Shown here: in pieces, positions 55,643 through 64,000 of the stretch
How positions within the stretch are numbered: position 1 is the stretch's first letter
Layout of the letters: every line of letters starts with the position of its first letter
Source of the DNA: Ilex aquifolium
Taxonomy: Eukaryota > Streptophyta > Magnoliopsida > Aquifoliales > Aquifoliaceae
Direction: 5' to 3'
Assembly: GCA_951799425.1 (NCBI GenBank)
Contig: OX637401.1
Location: forward strand, 18,129,501-18,193,500
DNA length: 64,000 nt
Made by a program: the position numbers and the translations under genes
Notes under the pieces: generated by a model
The model's input: only the letters and a program-made list of their open reading frames with translations
The model's database searches: none
What the model was told of the DNA's origin: nothing

Positions 55643-58340
55643 AAAGCTGAGAGTTTAACCACAAATCACACTACATTGCTAGGTTAGTTCAAAAGTTAAT
55701 ATATATATGTTGTAATCTTCTTCTAGTCATGCATGAATACATCAATGGCCCCATAATTTCAATAGCAGAAATATGAGTGTCTCAAGAAGTTTAACAATTC
55801 AAAACTTTTGGCAAATCGCTTCTACCGAGTTCCCCAATAGTATATTAGCTTAGTAGCTTTACTCTTTCTACTGGTGTGGCGCTGCTAGGACCATTTGTAC
55901 CATAGCAGATCAAAAAAAAAAAAATTGTATGGAATGCTTGGCTAGAATTTATTATGCATAGAGAATCAAAACACTATCAGATGGTTCATCTTACTAAAAT
56001 TATGTTGGCTTAGTCACCCTTGATTGCTAAAATTTGAAAACAAAAAACAAAATTCAGTCTAAAATGATATGAACTTCAATTGAATTGAGTTGTGTTTCTT
56101 GAACCTACCGATGAGTTTAAACGGAGATTGAATCAAAAGGAGATGGAGATAGAGTACACATATGCAAGGAGGAGACTGAAATATGTCAGTTAAGAATTCG
56201 AGTCAACATTAACTTTGAGTCAAGATTTGGTTCTCCCTTTATTTTATATGAGGTTGATCAAAGGGCTGTAACTTATTTGTTGCATGTTGTTACTCAAATT
56301 TAAATTTGGTCTAACCTTGTGTAAGGCCTGGGATGCGCTTATATGTCATGCATATATACATGATTTTTTTTTCTTTTCTTTTATCTCATTTCTTATGATT
56401 GCTAAGTTTAGGATTTTTAGTATTTGCAATTTCATGAGTTGTATCATAGCCTCGATATAGATGTAGCATCTGACTGGATCACAATCACCTAAAACAAAAG
56501 TTGAAGACCAGAGGAACTCTAGGTCAGAAAGAAAATTCAAATGAATTCAATGCTTTGGAAGCAAAATATTGCCTGCTTGATACTTGTGTTTCTGCTCATT
56601 TTATAGATGTTTTCAGCCAGTTTATTACAAAGGGATAAGGACTGATGATGTCCATCGCAACAGGATTATGGGTTGGCCCTCTACTGATTAGGATTGATGC
56701 CAAGTTGGGTTGGACTGGAACTCAAGGATAGTAAGACCAAGTTTTTATTTGCTATAGGGTATTCAAGCTTGTGTCAACTACTTCCTCGAATTCGGATGGC
56801 CCCAAATGATCTGAGCAAATTGAAACTACCAAGCTTACTTGCAAGAGGTCAGACTTGGCTACTGAACCAACCCTAAGGGTTAGCAAGACAGAGTTATTGC
56901 AACTAAGTTGATCTGGTTTGCCAACCACACATATTAGGTAGAGCTAACTTACCTTAGTGGAAAAATGGAGGCAAGCCTTGAAGACTTCACTAGAGCCATA
57001 AAAGAGTCAAGAAGATCAACCAAGTATAGTAGGGTGAGACAAATCTCGACATTCGGAAGACTCCAGAAGAGTCAAGTGTGTACATTCTTAGCTTGGGAAT
57101 CCAAAGTAAGGGTGGGAGAAGTTCAACATATCTGCTAGACATGTGTCAATCTAAAGCATCATGAGAAAAATAAAAATTAGAAAGGCCCTGCCTTTACTTC
57201 CTCTTTCTCCAATCCTGCACGACAATCTGTTAGTGGCTATGATACAAAATTTGTTGAAATGGTTGATAAACTACAACATATGCTTCTTTTCAGCTGGCCT
57301 TGAAAAACCAAACAAGCTCTGCTGGAGATGGTAATCCTGCCAACCTTCAAGAATGATCTAAATATTTCACTGACAATTATCTAAATGCTTCAGATTCAGA
57401 ATGGGTTCACTACCAGGGCTGCAACATTTAGTTTCGTAAAAGGACCTATTACTGGTACTAAAATCACTTATAATGAACTTACATGAACCTTCCAAAAATC
57501 ATAACGACCAAGGAAAACGATCACTTGTTGAATTTAAGGCCACTAAATACAATTTAGAATTTAGGCAAAAGTTGTAAACAGGGTCTTTTAAACTTTAGTA
57601 TTATTACATAATTTAGTAGTATAACTAGAACTTTATTTTAAAATTATCCTTCTTTCTTTTTGAGATGTAAAATTGATCGTAGGACTTTATTAATATTAAA
57701 TCTTTTCTTTTATTTTATTTTTGTGAGAGTAAATGTTACAGGTATTCTCAATATTGTATAAGAAATACATGCATTTGAAAAAAAAATAAAAAAAAATCTC
57801 AACACCGAAAAAAAAATTCTAGTTTTTATACAGCTTAATGTTTCTATTGAAGTGTTAATAGTTGTCGATAAAACTATTGCTAGATATTTATTTTGAAAAA
57901 TAACTCTAAGTTATCATCATCAGAAAATTGATCCATTTCACAAAATTCTCAACATTTTGATAATATCCTTTTAAGTTTGTAAGAGAAAAAAAAAAATCTT
58001 TTAAGTGATAGAGAATGAGAGAAATGGGAAAGGAGAGACTAGCATGAAGATGTCATTAATTTTTATTTTTATTTTTTTTTTGAAAATATGAGTAAGAAAA
58101 AAATATGTCCAACTTATACACTTTAAATACATCTCAAAAGATCGATTGAGAAAACACTAATTAGATTAATTATGGCTTGAAATATAGGAGAAACGGTTAC
58201 CAATAAGTATTGAGTTATTTGTAGTTGTGAATTAGCATATAAAAGGAGGATAAAATATTTAAGAGTAATTTTTTTTAGATTAAAAATTTGATCTAACTTA
58301 TTGATATAATGAGGTGACAATTGATATGATCCAATAGGAT
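55643..58340. other. Duplicated 3' flank of RLK2, no gene recognised
   Basis: Counterpart of 4640-7270. Short open frames shared with copy A differ by frameshifts, which argues against coding. AT-rich, with A- and T-runs at 57779-57800 and 58068-58080. Confidence 0.7.
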
Positions 58341-58990
58341 AGTTATAACTAAAACACTTGAATTTTTTAAGTAGAACTATATTACTTGACAGATCATTAG
58401 ATAAATAAAGTGGGTCAAAATTTTAAATCTCAATAATAGTACTCATTACTTGATGGTGTAACATCAGAAAACTAGCAATAACCACGTGTCTGAAGACACT
58501 CTACAATACAAAAAATTAAACATCGGTCGTGCAACTTTTATATTTTAAATAGATTTTTTTTTAATTACATAATTTAAAATAAAAAATAAAAGAGAGAAGA
58601 GAGAGAAATAGGTGTGAACTAGTAGAGTTGTGTAACATTAACAAATGCGTTGATTGAGTTATTTAATAATTAGGACTGTGTAGAAAAAAAGATATTTTTG
58701 AACAAAAAAAAAATTTGAAATGATTTTTGTACCATTGGAATAAAGTAAAAAAAAAATTGGATTAATCTTAACCGTTATTGTATTTTCATAAGTTAAAATT
58801 CAACATCCTAACTGTAATATTAGATAAATATACAAAATATAATTATAACTAATACTCTTGAATTTTTTAATTGGAATTATATTACATGACACATCATTAG
58901 ATAAATAAAGTGGGTCAAATTTTTAAATCTCAATAACATTAATGATGATGTGATATCAAAATACTAGTTATTGCATGTGCCTGAAGGCAC
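58340..58990 (+). repeat. Direct repeat of about 145 bp at a duplication edge
   Basis: The block CTTGAATTTTTTAA...ATCATTAGATAAATAAAGTGGGTCAAA (58350-58440) recurs at about 58860-58945, and both continue into a CTGAAGRCAC motif. The segmental duplication stops inside the first unit. Confidence 0.7.
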
Positions 58991-59094
58991 ATTGTAATAA
59001 AAAATAGTAAAAAATAAACATATTTGTATTCATATCCAAAATCAAATCACAAACATAGAGAAGAGATAAAATAATTTAAGCATCGGTTTGTAGT

Positions 59095-59402
59095 GGGGGT
59101 GAGAGGTGGCGGACGGCAGTGGTGGTGGTAGGAAACGGTGATGGTTGTGGTGGGTGGCAATGACCGTGGTGGCGGCGGTGATGGTTTTGGTGACGGTGGT
59201 GGCGATGGTGGTAATGGCGCGCGCGCGCGCGGGGGGGGGGGGGTGGGGGCAGTGGCGGTGGTGGTAGTGACGATAACGACGATGGTGGTGGCGGCAACGA
59301 CCGTGGTGGTGGCGGCAGTGGTGGTAAAGGTAGTGTTGGTGACGGTGGCGGTGGTGGTGGGGGTAGGGGTAGGGGTGGTAGAGGTAGTGGTTGTGGTAGG
59401 GC
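59095..59402 (+). repeat. GGT/GGC-rich repeat with (GC)7 and G13
   Basis: Degenerate GGTGGC/GATGGT triplets. (GC)7 at 59217-59230 runs directly into thirteen G (59231-59243), T and five G. All frames are open for about 100 codons because of the triplet periodicity (Gly/Val or Pro/His tracts); this is not taken as a gene. It is prone to slippage and sequencing error. Confidence 0.9.
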
Positions 59403-59700
59403 GATTTCAAATACTATTATTTTTTTTAAAGTAATTATGAGAAACAATTTCTAGAAGTACTTTTAAAAAATCAATCCAAACACACCCTTAGGGCCCTATT
59501 TTTCCTATTAAATTTAGAGTGTTAATATTAACTGTTAGATTAACTTTAAAGTAAAATTTAAAGCGATCTCAACCGCGAATAGCAAAAGTCATTTTGTTTA
59601 TCTTTTGAGATTTGAATTGTAAGTTACTTTATTATATAGATATACAAAATAGTATTGTATATGTTGAGAAGAGAAAACTAAGACAAGAAAAATTACTGTT

Positions 59701-62700
59701 TTATTCATAATCAATCATAAAAAAATATGGAGCCCCTGTGTCGGCACCCGTTGAATTACTGTCATTTTTATTTTTTTTTTGCTCGTGCAAGATGAGGAAC
59801 AAGAGTGGGAAAGTAAAAAACAGTACTACAAAAAAAACCAAGCAAAATCTACTACTAAACTATTACTAGGATCCACAAGCCAGCTCAAAATCCTTGAGAA
59901 CCACCTCCCTTATTGCTTGTGGGAGCACTGTTTCGTTGAATATTTCATCCCTCTTGACAGATAATTCCTACTTGGCCAAGGCGTGAGCAGCTTTGTTTGA
60001 ATCCCTGTAAACATGGACCATGCACCAGTCTGGGTGGAGTCCTAGCAGGTGTTTGATATCTGCTATAATGTTGCCGATAGACCAAGGCATTCTAAACTGC
60101 GGGATCATGGCTGCATGGATCGACTATAACTTGTAAATCTCCTTCAATTGTAACATAATTCCACCCCTTTGCTTGTGCCCACTGTGTAGCATTTTTGGCC
60201 GCTAATGCTTCCTCAATAAGAGGATCCTCACCTTGGTCAAGCTTAGTTGATGCTTCTAATATTTTTCCTTGTGAGTCCCTGGCAACTGCAGCAAGGCAGG
60301 ACGCTCCCTTGGCAATTGCAGCATCAATGTTGATTTTGGTTGTGCCTTCTTTGGGGGGGGGAGACCAACAGTTCTGGATATGACCTGTTGCAAGTTGCTA
60401 TGAGCTTTCCTCCCTTGTGTGTGCCTTGGCAAACTGGAATTCTTTGCAAGCATCCAAAACTTCTTGAAGGATTGTCAAGTGGTCAGCTTTTGCATCTCTG
60501 AACAGTATTTTATTCCTCCACTTCCAAATGGTTGACATAAAGATTGCTACAAAAGGGGACTAGTTGACTATGATGTGGGCAGTTTGGACCAAATGCTAGG
60601 GAGATTAAGGATATTATGGGTCTGTTCTTGCATTAAGAGGTGAGAGAAAATTTCAGTTCTGAAGCCCCATCTGTGAAACCATATCAAACGAGCAACTGCA
60701 CAGGTAAAGAACATATGTGTTTCTGTTTCTAGTGCTTGTTTGCAAAAGGGACATAATGGGTCAAGGATAGGGACTCTTGATGCCAAAATACTTTTGGTTG
60801 GGAGACTTTCAGTAGATGCTCTCCAGAGAAACATGTTATGCCTTGCGTGCAATGGGTACTTCCATAGCTTACTCCAATCCGTGCTACTAAGATAACAGTT
60901 GTTTGCTTCCTTCTCAGTTCTGTAAAGTGAGTAAGCTGATTTGGTAGTGAATTGTCCTGCTGCATTGGGTATCCAGGCCATGTGGTCTTCTGTTGGATAT
61001 GAAGGAAGTTTTATTTTGAGTATGGCTTGTATAGTTGAGGGACAGAATAAGGTTTGAATCAATTGTTGATTCCAGGTTTGGCTAACTGTGCTTGGCAAGG
61101 AATCCATAACTGTGCTTGGTAGGGAATCCAAGTCTTGGATCAGCTGGGGTTTAAATGAAGGAATGTTCGGGATCTATGGATCTGTCCAGACATTAATTTT
61201 ATGCCCATTTTGTACAATATAGCATGCGGCCCTCTCAATAATGTGCCTACAAAAGGATCTAATTCTCCTGTCAAAAGGATCTAATTCTCCTGTGTGACCC
61301 CACCAAAAGGATCTAATTCTCCTGTCAAGTGACTGACATGTTGACTTTGGTAGAAAAGTAGATTGCATGGCATAAGCTGGCAAGGCCAAGGCAGTAGATT
61401 TAATCAACGTAGCTCTACCCGCAAAAAGACAAGAGCTTAGCTTTCCACCCTTATCGTTGAATTACTGCCTTCATAATGAGGAAAGGTTTCTTGAATAGCA
61501 GTTTCATACATTAACAGGGCACCCACTTCCTCTACTGTTTCGTAAACTGCTAAAATTCCAAACTCTTTTAGATTGAAACACTCTACTGCATCTACTGAAA
61601 TTAGAAGCTCATCACCACCTTGCAAATGATTACCGATTAGGTAACGAATTATCCACATCATATCTTCATTGTTTTTTGGAATAGCCACAACAAGTGGGAA
61701 ATGAGACCGCACAACTTGTGCCGTCCTATGTGTTCCATTGTTATGCGCAATGGTAGACTAATGCCACATCTTTGGACTTCATCCTTTGAGTTTGTAAACA
61801 CATAGCATACAACAAAGACTCGAATCTCACGATCAATAAGCTGAGGCACAATAACAGATACTATTAATGTTGAATCCACTAGAAACCTTATCCCCAGGAA
61901 GAAAATAGTTGTATACACCTATTTCATACAATCGTTGTGCCAAATAACCATAATTAATAAAACCATTTGTGAAAGGTATAGAGGGAAGTAGGGAGAGAGA
62001 GACACCTAGAGAGGAAGCATCTTTGGTTTAGTTTCTACTATTATGTTGTAGCAGTTTAACTTGATGTCTCTCATGGCTTCTAAGCTCAAGAATCCCGATA
62101 TCTTTAACATCTCTATGTCAACAACTTTAATGGGTTCTACCTCAACATCAACTAGATTGTGGGAATTCCTGCAGAAAATGTGTGGGGTTGGCCAAGTTTG
62201 TTGATAGGATACCTTTTCCAGCGATGTGCATTTACGAATGTGGTTTGCACTTAAGACCAAGAACTGCAGCGGGGAGAGGTTACTAAAATCCAAGGGAAAG
62301 GCAGCATTACACAGATTGCAGACTTAGTTTCACAAGAGAGCATGGTAAAGAAATTGATAGAATTTCTGAGCTTTTTCTGGGACTTAATACCCACGACCTA
62401 ATAATTGCACACTAGGACTGAACCTCCTTTTGTGCTAAAGAGTGCTTGATTTATAGCAATTCCATCAGCAACAAGCACTTTCAAAGAACTCTGTTAGCAA
62501 ACAGCCAATAATGGAGCATCCAGAGATGTTAAGTGTCTCAAGTTGTTTTAGCATAAGAATGTTTTTGGGAAGCATCTTAAGATTTTTGCAATCTTTTAAA
62601 TTCAATAAAATGAGTCCTTCTAGCTTTCCAATGGATTCATGAACCTCAACCAAATTTACACAATCTTCAAGAATCAATCTCTCAAGATTTGGCAGTCCTG

Positions 62701-63290
62701 AGAAGTCAGAAGTTTTGGTAAGTTGATGGGGATGACTGAGATCAAGTATTTTCAGAATCCTAACATGAAAAAAATAAAGAAAAATCATTCCCAGACACAA
62801 AATAAAGACCATAAAAGAAGGAAATTAAAACAGATGAATTACCTTAGTGCCTTCCCAAACCTGTTTCAAGCTGCTATAACGCATGTCAAGAGCAACCAAC
62901 CTTTCCATTGGAAAATCACTAGTTATAGTTCTTAAAGGACATCCATGCCAACACAACCATCTTAAAGTCTTGGGGAATTTTTCGAAGCATCCAGTGATTT
63001 GTACATAATTGATTTGGAGTAGTCTTAATCTATACATCCTTGCAAATGCATCAGCTTCAACGAACTTTCACATACTTGAATTTCTTAATGAAATGTCAAC
63101 TGGGGCTCTAGGAGTATCAGCTCAAACAATGTCTTTTTATTGAATTGCCTATGTCTGACAATAATGATTTGTCAAGAATTTCTGTGCAACTACACTTTCT
63201 TGCATCATTATCACTGAATCTGGTGATGACAGGCTCATCTTCCTCAAACAAACGCATATCTACGATAAGGCCTTCAATTTTTTCTGTGCC
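59701..63290 (-). pseudogene. TNL-B: TIR-NBS-LRR resistance gene, 3' half, decayed
   Basis: Minus strand. Junction exon from about 63290 (GTEKIEGLIVDMRL), then stops and shifts, then ARMYRLRLLQINYVQ, TLRWLCWHGCPLRT and ERLVALDMRYSSLKQVW, ending at 62843. After an 83-nt intron the LRR exon from 62759 reads LKILDLSHPHQL, SGLPNLERLILEDCVNLVEV and LETLNISGCS. Frames slip at 62490-62330, and LRRs are deleted between LSANHI and KCTSLEKV (about 62235). A C-terminal C-JID exon follows (VPQLIDREIR, IPKNNEDMMWIIRYLIG, GDELLISVD) with frameshifts near 61740 and 61850. Its last residues, GADTGAPYFFMIDYE plus TAA, lie beyond LINE-B at 59748-59701. TIR and NB-ARC exons are not in the window. Normal role: intracellular NLR immune receptor. 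Confidence 0.85.
59762..61454 (-). mobile_element. LINE-B, 5'-truncated, 1.69 kb, inside TNL-B
   Basis: Flanked by the 13-bp duplication CGTTGAATTACTG (59749-59761 and 61455-61467), with an oligo-A tail on the minus strand (59763-59780). It encodes the end of RT, a zf-RVT domain (61131-60568: SAYSLYRTEKEANN, LWKYPLHARHNMFLWR, CPFCKQALETETHMFFTC) and a broken RNase H (about 60550-59960). Two internal repeats occur: three AAAGGATCTAATTCTCCTGT units at about 61253-61324, and a doubled MDSLPSTV octapeptide at about 61084-61131. Not functional. Confidence 0.93.
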
Positions 63291-64000
63291 CTAATATAAA
63301 AGGAATATGTATTAAAATGGAACCAAATAAGGAGAACAAACAAAAAGTAAGAATATTGTTGTCCAAGAAAAAGGAAAGACCATCAATAATCTATAAGTAT
63401 GTTGTAGATAGAATATATGCATGAGAAGCATGTTCCTTACAGTTTTTTCTATCAGTATCTGATGAGCACATAATATTGCATATTTCATGGCCTCATTGCA
63501 AGCATTTCAACTCAACTTTTGCATATAAGTGTTTAGAAGTTAGCCGTTTTGAACTATAATGTTGATATTTTGATGTTGCAACCTTTTATAGTTTAAATGA
63601 TTGATTTTAGGACATTGCAACCTTGATGGATGTGTGGTGACGGCATGGACACAATACATGAAGAATTGGAGGCTTAAAAGTGAAGAAATCAAGAAGGCAT
63701 TGGTGCTTGGGAACAAGGGCATCAGCAGCCACATCGTTTGGAAGTACTTCCTCTGAGTTCCTCCATTTTGACCATGATCTACTCAGAATTTGAAAAAGTG
63801 CAGAACATGAAAGTTGTAGATCTGGGTGTCTTCTATTTTGTGTCCAAATTTCAGCCCAATCCAACGGTTAGATCAAGATTTATGCCGATTCTACCGAAGG
63901 TGGTCCAGTGCAGAAAAACAGTACCGGTACCCAGTACCGGTACTCCGGACCTTCTGGTCGCGAAAACAGCCTGTAACTCAACTTTGAGGCTTGGGGGTCC
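63291..64000. other. TNL-B intron and repeat-like right edge
   Basis: To about 63540 this reads as intron upstream of the TNL-B junction exon. From about 63606 the style changes (GGCATTGGTGCTTGGGAAC, CCAACGGTTAGATCAAG, and a doubled AGTACCGGTAC at about 63934 and 63950). That resembles intergenic LTR-element sequence cut by the window edge; no domain confirms it. Confidence 0.35.

Larger units (their letters stand above)
52238..58446 (+). repeat. Segmental duplication, copy B
   Basis: Matches 1-7370. It lacks the RLK1 intron MITE, the internal intron duplication and the 62-bp repeat of copy A, but keeps intron-1 sequence at 53334-53430. In the 3' flank it lacks part of copy A around 6190-6290. 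The right end falls in a run that recurs at about 58852-58990. Confidence 0.95.

Noticed and set aside
59042..59447. Open frames of about 100-120 codons rich in Pro/His or Gly/Val
   Set aside because: All frames are open because the DNA is a degenerate GGT/GGC triplet repeat; no start context, splice signal or domain.

Overview
This is nuclear DNA of a plant. Introns have GT-AG borders with pyrimidine tracts, and the window holds Copia and LINE retrotransposons, MITEs, LRK10-like receptor kinases and TIR-NBS-LRR (TNL) remnants. TNL genes argue for a eudicot; (CT)n tracts and heavy decay would fit a woody species, but the species cannot be read from the sequence.

Layout. 1-7370 and 52238-58446 are two copies of one segment. 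Each carries an LRK10L/Lr10-type receptor kinase with four exons: RLK1 (220-4639) and RLK2 (52457-55642), both apparently intact. A third relative, RLK3 (48002-50535, minus), lacks the first ectodomain module. A fourth survives as a kinase fragment (10905 to about 12510) split by a solo LTR that itself contains a hAT element. Two TNL pseudogenes lie on the minus strand. TNL-A is scattered over 24240-38545 by a foldback element, a LINE, a Copia element inside that LINE, a hAT element and a MITE. TNL-B (59701-63290) has a LINE inserted about 20 codons before its natural stop. The region is therefore a decayed immune-receptor cluster (cell-surface RLKs plus intracellular NLRs).

Mobile DNA fills most of the rest. 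Copia-1 (14227-19471, minus) has 380-bp LTRs with two differences and a polyprotein broken by two TAG codons. Copia-2 (31355-36752, plus) has 612-bp LTRs that look identical and one open 4-kb polyprotein, so it is very young and possibly active. LINE-A (26981-36834) and LINE-B (59762-61454) have target-site duplications (TSDs) of 11 and 13 bp. There are three solo LTRs with 5-bp TSDs, four hAT-type elements with 8-bp TSDs, Mutator-like elements with 9-bp TSDs, and several foldback or MITE hairpins.

Gene debris includes two exons of a mitochondrial-type glycine-rich RNA-binding protein on either side of Copia-1, a single STT3 exon at 22809-22904, and the last two exons of a DFR/CCR-like reductase at 45287-45781. 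No RNA gene, CRISPR array or operon-like system was seen. The most unusual signals are the RLK mini-exon arrangement, the uneven divergence of the RLK pair, the N-terminally reduced RLK3, and repeats built from palindromic TGACGT units at 42.2 and 46.7 kb.
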